A stretch of DNA of 64,000 bases from Crocodylus rhombifer (GCA_038503035.1 JAVSML010024714.1:42135-106134); one strand, 5' to 3'; shown: positions 32,780 to 46,324, counted from the stretch's first letter. Notes: a model not told the origin generated them from the sequence alone. Translations and numbers: made by a program.

Positions 32780-35700
32780 CAGGGCAGCAGAGCACTAAGG
32801 CCCATGTATGTGAGGAGTCAATAGAGACATGTGCTTGAAGTGTACCAGACTGGAAAAGAATGAAATAGCACAAAGTCTAACCAGACCAAGGGAAGTTTAA
32901 ATGTTTGAGACCCAAACACATCAGCCCATTTGAAGACCAGTGGATAGTATTTTACCAGGGCTGCCAAGTATTAAATTTCATGAATATTCCACATGCTGTG
33001 GAATACTACCCTTTCCTTTGACTCTCTATGTAATCTCTCAAAGGAAAAAGGCATCATAAACAATGGATGTCAGGAAAGAGTTAAGATTTCCCCAGAAAAG
33101 CATGATGACATACAGAAACAGGAGTCCCTGTTCACAGCTTAGCATACACTGAAAAAAAGATTTTTTTTAAAACCCATTTCAATTCCAATAAGGCAATAAG
33201 GAAAAGAAATATTTGGCAGTTTCTTTCAAGCCACTTTCTTGTTTTCTTTATAAAAGTTACAGCAGAAACTGTTTATAATGATCCTATTACCTCATACCTG
33301 CATTTCACAAGCCCTAGGTACCAAAACTAGAATGTAATTCACTTAATACCTGCCACTAATAACCCCAAATGCAAAGATTACAATTACAATAGAAAGAGTA
33401 TGACTTGATCATAAATGAATTAAGAACTGGTTCTGCAAATGCTTCCTTCAATACATTTCTCACCTATGTAGCTCTTAAGATACAATTCAATAGAAAACAA
33501 AGAAAAAAATATAGCACTTCGCTATTCAGTTTTGGATTATGGCAGCTGTTTCCTAGACTCAGTGCATACACCTTGTAATATTTTCATAATTCCAAAACTG
33601 AACATTAACCACTTCACACAGTGCAACACTAACCTAATTGCAAGGCTGTGCTACAAATAGTTTTTTTTATTAAAAAATAAATCTTTTTCTTCTTAACAAA
33701 GGTGTGTGTTTTTGAATGACTGTTTCAAATGATACACATTTCAGCATGTTCCAGAACTAAAGGAATACGTTTATTTTTTCTAATTTACTTTTCACAAATA
33801 TGCTCTTTTACCAGTTCAATGAACAACCACATTTAGGCAGCTGAACAAGTGGCATTCCGATTTTAGCATCCTGATTTAGATAAAACAATTCTCCTGTTTG
33901 CTGTCCTGGGCTTTTTTTTTTTATGGTTAAATACACATTAACTTGTCAGACTGACCTTCACTTCCCTCCCCCTATAATACATTAAAATTCTTTAAAAAGA
34001 CAAGTTTAGAGATATCGCCTTTGGTAAACCTCCAAAAGTCTGCTGCCTTGTCTGGCACGCATTGTGTACATGCATCTGTCAAGAAAATTTGATGACAAAT
34101 CACCTGCTTCCTGACATATAGGCTTGCACAGACTTTAAATTCCCATGAAATGTCTTTGTCTACCAGGAAGAAAAATATTCTTTTATGTAATGATCATTCC
34201 TAAGCTCCACCCCCTCTCCACTTGCTTTAGATTTATTTATTTTTACTGTTTTAATATGGATCAGTACAAATCTACTGCAAGATGCAACTTCCTGATCATC
34301 TCTAGGGCAAAAGTAAAAAAAAGATGTGAATGAATGAAGGAAATGAAAACAAAGGCTTCAGCAGTGCAAATGTTTTCAAGTGGTGATAAAACAGATCCTT
34401 TTCAAGACTGGCTTGTCTCAGTCTGCTTAAAATTAAAATTGAACTCAAATGGATAAATTACTCTTTTGAGACTAACCTTAAAACAATATGTTCAGCATAA
34501 TACTGTAAATCTAAACATACCTGAACTGGAATCAAACTTTGTGTCTGACCTGCAAAAAAAAGCCAGAAAGAGATAATGTTATAAAAACTGCTATTATATC
34601 ATGGAAATTAGGCAACAGGATGAAAAAAACTCCTAGTATTTCACAAGGAAGCATATGGTGGTATATTAATATTTAATGTGTACAAATACATTTTTAATTC
34701 CAAATGGGGAGGGGTTTAAACTTAATACTCATATATCTTTTTAACAATGTACAGATACGAGGAAGTAAAATTTAAGAGAAAACCACAAAAGGGAAAGAGA
34801 AAATAGGGTTTAAATATAAAAACAGGATCGAGTTATATAACTATAAATTACAACACATAATTGAGGCTCTGAAATACATATTGCGTTCATCCATTTTAGC
34901 TTTGTAAAAGTCATTAATAGGATTCTATATATTCATGAATGTTTCCAATCTATTTTTGAAGCATTAATGTCACATGGATTGTATCCAATAATCAGTATTT
35001 AGTTGGACAACATCCTATGAGGTTTGTGTCTTTAATTTACTTGCTCTGAAAACGGAAATAAATGGTTTCATTTTCTTTAAAACAGAGGAAAATGGAGCCA
35101 AACTCAAGTTTAGCTTGTGTTGTCTTAGCAGAAACATTGGCATGTTTAATATGCATGCTTATTTTCTGTTGTATACTATGGACTTTTCACTCAAGAAAAA
35201 GCTGTATTATCTTCTCAGTAACCTGCATATTGAATAAGAGGGAGAAAAAAATTAGACTTTGTGGGAAAATCATGTTTCAGATATAGGTTAATACTAGTTT
35301 CAAATGCAAAAGCCTTTGAAGTTCACAATTCAGCTGTGGGAAAGCTTAAGTTGGGTAATTATTCTCAAGATGCTGCTAATGTGCTGTCAAGCAGAATTAA
35401 CCCTATGACTAGGCCTATCTACTTAAGCTACTCTAAGACAGCATTGTCTATATCCAGCTCTCAAACCAATTAGTGGGCATGCTCCGTTCAGATTTATATT
35501 GCATGTTAACAATCAGTTGTACATATGTTCACAGCTGTCACAGCAAGACATGAAAACTGACCAGCAGGAGTCCTGTTCAAGGATGTTGCATTGGCAAAAA
35601 GGCTTTCTGAGGAAAAGCATTTAAATTAAGTGGGAAATGGAAGTTTCAGTGATTCTAATCAGTACGTGTAAGGTATATTTTTGGACATCACACTTTTACC

Positions 35701-36895
35701 AAAAATAATTAAACAGGGACCACATGTAGATTTTTAGTGTTATTTTATACATATACACATATAAAATGTATGTGTGTGCATATGCATATATACACATACA
35801 TGTCTCTGTGTAGTGTATACACACACACGTGCATGCAGGCATGCACTAAGGATTTATATACAAGTCATATATATAAGAGGGGAAAACAACCCATTAAGGC
35901 AAGAACCTACAGTATAACAATAGCAACCATCCACATTTGAGAAAATTGGTCAACATTACAGACTCAAAGAAATAGAAGGAAGAGCAACATATGAGAATGA
36001 ACTGAATAATCAACAAATATCTACCTTCTTTCCTTCCATATTTATCAACTACTATTCTGCACGGTTTCAATGAAAACCTCATACTGGTCAAAGGATGGAG
36101 TAAAAAAAATGCCACCATATTTTCCAGTCCTTAGAGCAAAAACATTTTCTAGTTCATATTCATACCAGAAACATTAAAAAAATTAATGTGTAATTGATAT
36201 ACATTCAAAATTACCACTATCTGAAAAACTGCATAGTCACTACTATTTTATTTATACCACAGTATAAAGGCCCAATCTTGCAAACACTGAAGCATATGGG
36301 TAACCATAAGGAATCCCACTGATTTGAGACCAGAGGAAAAAGTACGGAGTTGTTCCAAATAAAGACTCATCTTGTGTCTTCCTTAAAATATTCTCACCAA
36401 GCTGCAGGAAATCTAAGGCAGCAGTTCTTTCATTCTCATCACTGCTATAACTCCAATACCTGACCTTCCTGAAAACCAGATCAGCTGGCATAAATGAATC
36501 AAGAGTAAGGCTTTTTTGTGGTGGACATGTACTAGAACTCTTATATAACCATTAAGGACAGGCCATCTCTATTTATTAGTGCATATGTATAGGAGTGGTA
36601 GAGCAGCATAACTGAGGGTGCCATTGTTGCCCACAGTAAATTTACCTCGTTGACACAACCACAACTTCTAAATAGAGGGAACCTTGAACCTTAAGAAGAG
36701 ATCAGTGTAACAGAACTTCAGCTTCTCTTTTTCAATGCAGCCAAGAACCCACCAGCTCAGAGGAACATTTTCACAAAGGAAATCCTCTAGTTCTCACTCT
36801 GTTCAGCTGAAACAATTCCTGTAAAAAGACGTAATCCAACCAGAAGGATAAAAAGCCATGGACTCTATATGTCTGCAGTTAGAGCAGTCAACTAC
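32780..36895. other. AT-rich intronic sequence
   Basis: Over 4 kb of AT-rich sequence with no recognised exon or transposon. A TA/CA microsatellite lies at about 35740-35835. Short open frames have no recognisable content. Confidence 0.5.
35740..35835. repeat. TA/CA microsatellite
   Basis: Imperfect alternating TATACACA, ATGTGTGTG and CACACACACG words. Confidence 0.8.
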
Positions 36896-36901
36896 ATTAT
36901 G

Positions 36902-37991
36902 GGGCCGCTTATACATGTGACGGGGATTCAGTCCCTAAATTGAAATGGTGAGTTTTTAATTGCAACAGTTAAAAACCCACCGTTTCAATTTAGAGGCTTT
37001 TGTCACTGTTATGGTGAGGGGCCGGATGCCTTCCCCTTCCCCCGCCCCCAGAGCCTGCCTGCCTGCCTCTCCCATAGCTGTGGGGTGAGCTGCTGCCAGG
37101 CCATGCAGTCCCTGAGTTGGGGGGGGGGAGGGAAGGGGTGGTCGTTTTCTCCATAGCAGCGGCATCCCCTGGGGCTGCCTGGGCAGGGTGCTACCCCAGT
37201 TCACAGGCAGCACCCACTAGATCCAATTCTTCCCCAAGCCCCTGCACAGACTCAGGGAGGAGATGGATGTGGCAGGTGCTGTCTGCGAGCTGGGGCAGCA
37301 GTGTGCAGCTAGCACCCCACCTGGAAGGCCGTGGGGGAATGCCACCACCTTGAAGAGAAGAACCAGGCACCCCCCCGCCTGCAGCTCAGAGGCTGCACAG
37401 CCAAGCAGCAGCTCGCACAGGCAGGCTCTGCTGAGGGGGAAAAAAGAAAAAAAAGCAGTGAGGGGCCTGATTCTTTCTTCCCCCTCCCCCCCATGGAGCC
37501 TGCCTGCCTCTACCATGGCCACGGGATGAGCTGCCGGTTGGCCCTGAGCTCTAGAGAACCCTGGACCTTGTCTCCATGATGGTGGTTTTCCCCTGGGTAG
37601 CAGCCCACCCAGGTGGCCTGGGGGATACTGGCATCATGGAGGGAAGGACCTGGGGTCCCTGCAGCTTCAGGGCTGCTTGGCACACCAGCAGCTCCCCCCA
37701 CCCCAGCTGCGGGAGACGTGTGCGAGCTCCATGAATAAAAAATAAAAACGTAATTAAGAAAGGGGACAGGCCCTTCACCACCTTTGCCTCCAGCCTACCT
37801 CTCCGGCAGCCGCGGGCGGAGTGGGGGAAGCTGTCAAAGGCTGCAATGTTATAAATAGCTATATTGCAAACTAAATTACATGTGGATGTGGTTTAGTTTG
37901 CAACATAGCAAACTCATTTAAATCGTAACCCACCCACACCACAATTAAACATCAAAAACAGCCAGTTTTTGTTACGTGTATAAGCACCCCA
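36902..37991. mobile_element. Non-autonomous DNA element, family F copy 1
   Basis: Terminal inverted repeats are clear: left 'GGGGCCGCTTATACATGTGAC' and right 'GTTACGTGTATAAGCACCCC'. Just inside the left end is a hairpin, in which 'CTAAATTGAAATGGTGAG' and 'ACCGTTTCAATTTAG' face each other across 'TTTTTAATTGCAACAGTTAAAAA'-type sequence. The interior of about 750 bp is GC-rich with words shared with 50700-51395, such as 'GCAGGCAGGCTCTGCTG' and 'CCCATGGAGCCTGCC'. No transposase. The superfamily is undetermined, since no target-site duplication was recognised. Confidence 0.75.
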
Positions 37992-38408
37992 AAGAAATTG
38001 GGTTCAAAATCCTGCCCCAACCAATACTATATAAAGTAGAACAGTTCCAACATGAAATACAGAGATCCACTCCAGAATAACCTGTAAGCCTGGGCTCTAG
38101 GCTCACATTCCTGGTCTGAATGAGTCAGATGATGGATTTCAATCTGGTTCTCTCATATCCCTGATCATCAGGGCACTTTACTAATCTGGGCATTTCCCTG
38201 TCAGGTTTTTTTTTTGTTTGTTTGAACAGAAACAGGAACTTCCAAAGGCCTTACTATCCCAATGCAGAATAGGATATTTTTTGAAATCCCATATTTTGCA
38301 AATAGGGGAATCAGTTTTCTCCTCTCAGATAAAACCTTGCTATCACAGAGTCATCTACTTTTCACTCTCACTAATACTGTTTTGTAGAATAAATGGATGT
38401 CTCTGTAC

Positions 38409-38717
38409 CAGTGGCTCTCAATCTTTTTAGTCTCAAGGCACCTCTTGGAAAATATCAACTCTTACCTTGTACTTATTTCAGAAGTGTAGAAGAAAAGTAG
38501 AGCTTTTCTGTTGCAAAGAACTTAAAAAGATCACAACAGGTTAGAATGTTTCCTATATGAAAACTCTCGGTTTACCTGGGAATCACGTGTAGGTGTTTGC
38601 ATACCTAATACTGTTAATAGGCAGAGCAGCTTGGAGCACTCTTAAAATGATCTCACAGCAGCCCAGGGGGTTCACAAAAGCCCAAGGTACCACATCACCC
38701 ACAGAGTCACTGCTTTA
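38409..38717 (+). mobile_element. hAT-like MITE, family D copy 3
   Basis: Begins 'CAGTGGCTCTCAATCTTTT' then 'AGTCTCAAGGCACCTCTTGG', and ends near 'ACAGAGTCACTG'. The interior word 'TTCTGTTGCAAAGAAC' is shared with the copies at 30.3, 47.4 and 60.5 kb. It is diverged, and the right terminus is imperfect. Confidence 0.65.
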
Positions 38718-40385
38718 AACCTTAGCTGAACCATTAATAGTTAAACTATTCTGCTTTGCTTCAGGTTCTGCTTTTCTTTTTGTTGAATTCCAGTTTCTTT
38801 TCATTGAATTCCATTCTTCATGGCCACTCCAGTAGCATTTTGACATGTTATGTCACATGCTGACAGACTATCTTGGCTTTCTGATTGGGCTGAAGATTTT
38901 CATTCATCTTAGCATATGAAACATAAGCCACTAACTTGCTGCAGCAACAAGCAAGCCAGAGACCAAGCTGACAAAAAGTAGCAGGGGTAGGAGGGTACAA
39001 GGGGTCACTAGACAATGTAATGAGTATCAAAGCTCTAAATAGTCATAAATTACTGGACAGCAAATCAGGAAACTGATATGGGATAATAAATTAATAGAAC
39101 TGTCTGCCATCAAGACAATAGCTATGAAGTAAATGCAACACATCTCAGTAAATGTTGAGCTGTAGCTACAAAAATCATTTAAGAACAGAATATTATGCCA
39201 CTGTAGGGAGAGCTAGGGCAATAAACCTATGGGTGTTGCACAAAGTTTAAGGAGCAGTATTACAGAACTGTATTGAAGAATTCAGAAAGAGACAAAAGGA
39301 GGCAAGGATATTGAAGTCTCTTCGAAACAACTAAGCAGCAACTAAACATAAAAGAGCATTTGTCAAGGATTTTATGGGTTTAATCAGAGGGGGAGAAGTT
39401 TAGTGGTCCAAGGAGGTACGTTTAAAAATCAGAGGTAAAGCAAAAGCAAAGCTTTCAATGATTTGAGTAAAACCGGGATTTCACCTTTAAATATTTAAGT
39501 TTCTGTCTTTACAATATAGTAGAATAACAACAAAGAAAGTAGTTTTATGTGGTCATTAAAAGCATGTGACAAAGGAAATAGTATAAAACAAATTCCTGGA
39601 AATAAACTTAAAAGACAATGTGCTCTATTAAAAACAAAAATGTTCTCTTTGACTTTATTCCATTTACATTTCCAAATTATATTAACTGGCAGAGAATACA
39701 TTTCTATAGGTTCTCTGTTAGTTGCTCCAACCTGAGTCTCCCACCAAACAGGATCTACTACATGAAAACAAATACTGACTTTGTGAACTATTAAAAAACA
39801 CAATGAAATTGTGGATTGGCATGAGGAAGGTGGGAGAGGTACATTGGAAAATGTTACCGGGGTAACTGTTTATCTGAATGTCCACACAGATTGTGCTGTG
39901 ACACCCACAAATATCCACAGAGAGTAAAGAGAGTGTCTGTCCTTTTAAGATCAAACACTCAAAGTTCAAGGCAGTTAGTTTATCTACCTTGGAAAGATGA
40001 AAGCCTGAGTCACTCTTGAGAGGATCTGAACCTGCAGTTCCTTGAAATCCTGCATGATGGAAACATGTTCAGACCATGAAGCTGCTGTGGACTTACCCAA
40101 TATACTTTTTGAACACAACCAAAATTAAAAAATTAGAACTGTGTCACACATTGAAGATGGACCAACAGTAACATCAAAGCAACTGTGCAGATCTGGCAAG
40201 TGCCATGTCAATTAGCCAGATTTTGGCGGGAATCCCCCACAGTTGTTTGAGGTCAACCAATCTTCTGCAGCAAGTCAATATTTAGCCACAGTCTCCTCAT
40301 TTTTCTTCCTCCATCCTTCCCCATCAAGTTCTCTCAGATCTAGCTTCTCACTGAGTAAAGCATTTTTCATCCAGAATGCAGCATG
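38718..40385. other. Intronic sequence, nothing recognised
   Basis: AT-rich to neutral sequence without recognised exons or repeats. Confidence 0.5.
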
Positions 40386-40860
40386 CTACACCTTCAGCCA
40401 ATTTATGGTGTGATTTAATATGGAACATCTTTGTGGATGGTTTGTATTGTGATTAAAATTGAACATGTAACATGTATCCTGGACCTGGGGTTGTGGTCTA
40501 CCCAATCCAGATGATCATCTGATTATCAGCCAGGAGAAGGCCCCATGGCTTGGAACCTGTCACTGCCCTATCCCTGATCCTAATGATCAGCTGATGGTGA
40601 GGACTGGGCACAGGGCAGCCAGAACACAGTCACCCCCATGCCTAATCCCAAGAATCAGGCTGAGGGCAGCCCCAGGTCTCAAACAGGAACCCAGAGCTGC
40701 CCCATGCCTGATCCCTATGGGCAGCTAATCCAAGTTCAAGATCTAAGGCTGCTGCCATCCTGATTCTTGGGATTGGGCAAGGGTGGCTACCCCATGCCTA
40801 ATCCTCCTGATGATTGGGATAAAATAGAGGGGAGCTTTAGGTTCCAGGGCAAACTTGGTT
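40386..40860. repeat. Repeat family G copy 1 with internal degenerate units
   Basis: After 'AAAATTGAACATGTAACATG' (40456-40475) come several degenerate direct and inverted units built on 'CCCCATGCCTAATCC', 'CTGATCCTAATGATCAG' and 'GGGCAGCCCCAGG'. The same combination ('AATTGAACATGTGGCAC', then 'CTGCCCCATGCCATATCC', then 'GGCAGCCCCAGGCCCCAGG') occurs at 59300-59470. It probably derives from one non-autonomous element with a minisatellite-like core. Confidence 0.5.
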
Positions 40861-41240
40861 TGGCACTGCGAAACTAGAGAGACGCCCATCTAAAACAGAG
40901 GTACCAGACATACAGCATGCAGAGTCATTCTATCCAGCCCATTGGACTACTGTAGGTCACTGGAAGTTGGTGGCTGTGGCCAGGGGTCATGACCTGCTGC
41001 AGAATCTATGGCAGTTGGGCTCTGATGGACATGGCAAGTGATGAAAAGTGGGGTAATCAGGGCTGATACTACCCCAAGTCACCCTCCAACCACTTTGCCT
41101 ATTGCCACTGCTATGGCTCTACCTCCCCAACAGCTGGCCCCTGCCTCATGCCCTGGAACCAGAGCTGGAGGTGCTGCTGTTGCGTGGGTCATGCTGCAGC
41201 AGCAGCTCCAACTCTGGCACAAGGCGTGCTAAACATAACA
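40861..41240. repeat. Possible hAT-like remnant
   Basis: Contains 'AACAGAGGTACCAGACATAC' and 'ATTCTATCCAGCCCATTGGAC', wording typical of short hAT-type elements, and a GC-richer part to 41230. The ends are not defined. Confidence 0.3.
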
Positions 41241-43630
41241 GATCAACCAGAACTGACTGAATAGTAATTCTTCTAGCCACAGTAACTGGTACTGATACAT
41301 TATCAAACCAAGACAGCAGGGTTTCAAAATATGGGAAACTGAAAATAAACTTGAATTTTCTAAATTTTCAAGACCAAAGTTTGACCTTGTGAAACACCAG
41401 TGGAAGCCAATGTACACTATGCACACATATCAAAAGTCTAAATGTAGTTCTTCTCTGCCCTAAATACAAGTATTTGTTACATCTTGCCCTCTAGCATTTT
41501 AAATAGGGAACTGCATTTCATCAGTGATTAGTGATAGGTGAGTAGTAACAAATTTCAAAAGTTTGTTTGGATGAGTCCTTAAACATTCAAAAACTCTTAT
41601 TTTACCACCCTGTTCTTAACCTTGCCCCCTATCTTTTTTTTTTTTAAATACTGTCCAATCTTCTGCTTACCTATTCTAAATATAGCCTCATCCTCTTCCT
41701 TCTGGAAGTCCCACCCTTTCTAACTTCCTCTGTCCAACAGACAGATCCTCCAACTCAATGTCCTTCTTTTCAGAAAACTCAGCTGGTGAGGTTCCATCAA
41801 TCGAAAGTACAGAAAGGAGTCTCAGGTTTACTGTTCCACTAGCTTGTGACTGAAGTTTTAATTCTACATGCACTGAAGATAGCTCTGGATAGCAGCAGCT
41901 TGGAAAGAATTAACTTCCTTATGATTCTAGGTGATCTCCTGGTACTTATGAAATCTGTATGCAGCAGACAACTCAGCACAGTTTGCAAGACTGCATGACA
42001 AACCAAGATCAGATTCAATGCATGGATGTGACTTACCAATGATCAGAGAAAAACAGGTTTTACCAACCCTAAACTGAATGGCAACTTACTGAAGTTTCAC
42101 ACTTGCATGTTTGTTTCACAAGTGGCATGGTCAGCCTGGATTTGTCGCATGCAGCAGACTGGAGAAGAAGCAGAAAGAATATCAAATCAGGCAGAGAGCA
42201 CAGGGCAGAAAGCAGAGCAGCAGCTTGGTAAGGGAGCACAGGACAAGGTGCAGAAAGATGAGCAGCAGATTGGGTAAGGGAAACGGAGTGGAGTGAAACT
42301 CAGGAAGGGTATGGGGGAAGCTTGTTGCACACTTACCAAAAAGGCTGGCCCCACTGAACTACAGTATCTAGTATCATGCTGTTTGTCACAGGCCTGTCAT
42401 ACGTAGGATTTTAAAAATTATCCACGCACTAACTACAAGTTCAGAATCATCTAACTTTAGCTATGGAAGCTCCTATAAGACCCACCCCTAAACAAAACTG
42501 TCAAGAGAGTCTCTCTCATTAGCTTTGTACATCTAGTGAAGACAATATTTACATGCAAAACAACATGGTTAAGACAGGGTAGGCTAAAACTTCAGGCCTC
42601 AGTAATCTGGCTAGCCTACTCAACAATCAATAGATTGTGTAGTTCTTTCACTAGAGAGCTATTGAGGAACTACAGGCTAAACTGCTGTTCCAACTTGCAC
42701 AACCATAACTTTCATGCATAAATCCTGGGAATGGCACTTTTTTTTTTAAACAGCTGCTCCATCAACCACTGTATTATGGGGAAAAGGGCACAGGCTTTAC
42801 TGCAAAGGGTTCATCTCCTAGTATCAAGTGCTAGTGCAATGACTTATTTCATTATCTGTGCTATATTTCAATTTAAATTTTCCTGCAAAAATATTCACAT
42901 ACAGTACATGTCTTAGAGGCCTTCTATGCAATGCTATTATTCCAAGCTACCAGAAAATTCAAAGCCTTCTTCAATCCTTTAGGAACTAAATGCTGTCACT
43001 GATGGAATTCGCATTTACCACCACACAGAATATTTGCTTAACTCTGCTTCTCCGTATACACTAAACCCATTATCTAGCAATAAAGGCTTTTGGAGCTGGA
43101 AAAGAGATATCAGATTTGGTTTCAACATAATTTTTTGGTCTAGACTGTCCCTACTCCCACTGCATTTACTTAGAAGCAATTTCAGGGAGTGCACAGTTCC
43201 TGCTGGTAAAAGCAGACTGATTAAACCTGCAGGCTTCTCTACAACTGAACTTTGTCAAACTGTTCAAAACTCTAAGGGGTTCCTTCCTGTTAAGGAAACC
43301 TCCTCTGAAATTCTACAAAGACTTGGCATTTCTTCTCCAATTCTCTATACCTCCAACAAAGTTACACACTAGGAAGTCAGGATACCATATGATATTGCAA
43401 ATGGTGACTACCTAATTAACTTGTAAGGTCCAGATGGCAACCAGAGCAGTGCTAGCTAGTGTGATTGCTGAATTACAACTATTTTCTTTTTCCAGCAATC
43501 TGCTGTGGCATCAGCTTCTCCACCATTCTCTTTCCTTGCTGCTTGGGAAAATGTGCTTGTACTGTCCTTGTTTATTGTGCTGCTTCACTATGCTGGAGAG
43601 CAAGACTGCCAGAACAAGACAGTCTGAAAA
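41241..43630. other. Intronic sequence, nothing recognised
   Basis: About 2.4 kb of AT-rich intron without assignable features. A T-run lies at 41634-41645. Confidence 0.5.
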
Positions 43631-43638
43631 ATGTTCCT

Positions 43639-43745
43639 CTGCCTGAAGAAGAGTATTTGTACTCAAAAGCTTGCAAAGAAAAATTTTTCCAACTATTTTA
43701 ATTGGTCTGATAAAAGATATTGGATGTACCCAAAGAACCTTGTCC
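43639..43745 (+). repeat. Short repeat tail shared with 22620-22690
   Basis: Contains 'CTGAAGAAGAGTATTTGTAC', 'CAAAAGCTTGCAAAG', 'TCTGATAAAAGATATTGG' and 'CCAAAGAACCTTGTC'. The order GAAAGCTTG, GGYCYRATAAAAGATAT is shared with 22645-22680. This wording is common in repeats of turtles and crocodilians. The parent element is not identified from the window. Confidence 0.5.
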
Positions 43746-43889
43746 ACAGAGACCCAGGGAAGGGAAAGCACTGAGGTGCATCTTTCTGAGCTGACTTTGG
43801 ATGAGGGGAAGGGACTTCCAGCTGGAGCTATCCTCAGGACAGCTGCGGAATCTCCTTTGCGCTTTCTGGATCAGCCAGTGATGTAACAA

Positions 43890-44170
43890 ACAGAGCTGAT
43901 GCCTGGAGCAAACAGTGACACAGAGCAGGGGAAGCATGCAACTTGGGGGAAGGCAGGGTGGGGTGCGCGCAGGGGGAAGGCAAATCCTGAGAGCAGCATG
44001 TAGTTCCAAGAGAGAGCAAGGGCTGGGGGGAAGGGGGTGGAGGTATGCAGTTCCAAGAGCAGTGTGGTTCTAAGAGGGTAGGGATGGGGTAGGGGCAAAG
44101 AGCAGGAGGACATGGTTCTGAGAACAGAAGGGGCACGTGGTCCTGTGAGCTGGAGTAAGCAGGAGGGGGT
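43890..44170. repeat. Degenerate G-rich minisatellite
   Basis: At least four loose units contain the word 'GTAGTTCCAAGAG', 'GCAGTTCCAAGAG', 'GTGGTTCTAAGAG' or 'ATGGTTCTGAGA' (near 44000, 44046, 44066 and 44114), separated by GGGGAAGGGGGTGG-type sequence. The G-rich strand is plus. No protein is recognised. Confidence 0.55.
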
Positions 44171-46320
44171 AACACCCATGCCAGGACCTCCTAACCAGTC
44201 CCTGGCTGTAGAGCTGCTGCTGCTGCCACCACCACATGCTCAGCCCATCCTGGTTGCTGCTCCTAAAGCAGCAGCAGCTGCCTTGGACTGTTTTGGAATG
44301 TCCAGAATGGGTATACTACCAGACACAGATTGCAGGTGTGAGGAGTAATTCCTGCACCCCTTCTACCTTGGCACCTGGTGTGGGCTCCCCCTCTCATTCA
44401 CCCCCTAGTTATGCTCCTGGAACCAGCAGCACAACCATGGGACTAAAATAGTTCAACCAGGCTATGGGTTCAAGAAGGGACTGAAGATGAAAGAAGTATA
44501 ATTATTTTGTTGAAGATGGATCTTTGCTTCTGGCAACATAAATCAGAGTGCTCCTTTCCTACAGGGGCAAAGGACCTTCCTTTCAATGGTCATCAGTGGC
44601 TGACTGAACCTGTGCATTTTCTAATAGTTCTTTGGAAGAATACTATTCAAGCAACAAACGGCTTGTTAAAGAGAGTTTGGTAGAAATATTTAACAATTTG
44701 TGATCAGTTATTGATAACCAGGCAAGAGTTAGGGGCTGATTTCACCTTCATAAGTCACATACTTTAAAGAAGATCTGCAGCTGATGAAGCAAGAAGAAAC
44801 CATGACCTCATACTGACAATCCTGCCACCTATTTATCCTGCCAACTATTAACTTTATCTGCTCTTTTTGGGAAAAACTCTGAGGGAGTTGGGGGCATATA
44901 CTCTGGCAGTTTCCAGAAATCTCAGTTTCCCTTCAGTCAGCTGGATTTGCAATGGAGACAGTTTTGGTAATACTGGCTGCTGACTGTCTACTGATAAGAG
45001 AAAAGGCTAACTTATCCAAGTTGATTTTATATGATACACCAGGTACCCTTAATCCTGTTCTCCAGGGACCTCCGTGATCACTTTAGAGCAGATGAGGCTG
45101 TTCAAAGTAGTTCCTTTCAGTCTTATCCAAGGGTTCATGAACAACATGTTTGGAAAATTGCTGATATGTCCAAGGGCCGTCTCATGTAGCACACCACAGG
45201 AGCTGATACTAGCATCCTCCCCTCTTCAAAACGCATATGATAGAATTAAAGAAGTTAGTGAGGAAATAAGGCTAAGTATCATTAATATGCAGCCTATATT
45301 TCAAATCTCCAAACCCAACTGGAGAAGAAGAACAAATGATTTAGTGTCTTTCCAAGAGTACTAGAGATAAACTTGCATAGGGTGAATCTAAATAAGACCA
45401 TAGCAACATTGTGAGCTGGAAGGAGTAACTAGGAATACTGGCAGGATGACAGCTGTGTCTCAGGATTATATCATTTGTTATTTAGGTTCACAACCCTGGA
45501 ATTTTCTTAGTCTTACTTTTGTAATCTTGACAAAAAGTAGATGCCAAAAAGCCATTTTTTCCTTTGCTTCCTTCTCTTTGATGTAGATCTTGTATCACTT
45601 GCACTTTTGTCACCTCAAGGCAACATCATCATAATGTGCCCTACCTGGGCTGTATATTTGGACAACTTGTAATTGTCATTTACATACTGAGTGGCATATA
45701 ACAGAACAGCACACGGGGGGGGGGGTTGTTCGTTTGTTTTTATGAGGATTTCGGGTGGATTCAAGGTGAAACCCTACATGTTTTGGAACTGTTATTTGAT
45801 ATAACCCCTTTTTCTCTTCGTGCCACATTATAGCACTTGATGTCAGTGGAAGCACTCAAAAAGAGAGTAGCTGCTAGGGTCTCTCATGGGAATCCTCCCT
45901 AGCTGTGGAATCCACTCCTCTACCTGGGTTAGCCAAGCCTGGAGTTATTAACTCTCCAAGTATAGAGTAAGGCATGCCTTTCCCTGCAGACAGTTAGGAA
46001 GATCAGGTGATTTAAGGGGGGGATTCTGGAAGTGAGGAGCTAGACCTGCAGAAGGACATGGGCAACTTCCAAATAATCTCCCACTTTAAATGCTTAAGCT
46101 CAAACTTGGGATTCTCAAAACCCCACTTAGCTGCCACGTGAAGTCTGTAAGGATTTGCCAGGAAAGTTCCATATGTAAAGATCTGTTCCTAGTATGTCCA
46201 GACCTACCTTATTCTTAACCTGGCTAAACAGTTAGGGGCTTAGTTCATTCCTCAGCCCAATCAAGAGCCATAAACTGGATACTACCCTGCCCCTCCCCAA
46301 TCTAGCTGGCATACTCTGAA
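44171..46320. other. Intronic sequence with an 11-G run
   Basis: Mostly anonymous. A run of 11 or more Gs lies near 45715-45726. The GC-richer start (to about 44450) may belong to the neighbouring minisatellite-bearing element. Confidence 0.4.
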
Positions 46321-46324
46321 CAAA

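Noticed and set aside
36902..37991. CpG island or promoter
   Set aside because: GC-rich but bounded by terminal inverted repeats and shared with a second copy, so it is a transposon interior.
43434..43701. Small host gene at 43.4-43.7 kb
   Set aside because: Short frames overlapping a repeat tail with no recognisable protein.
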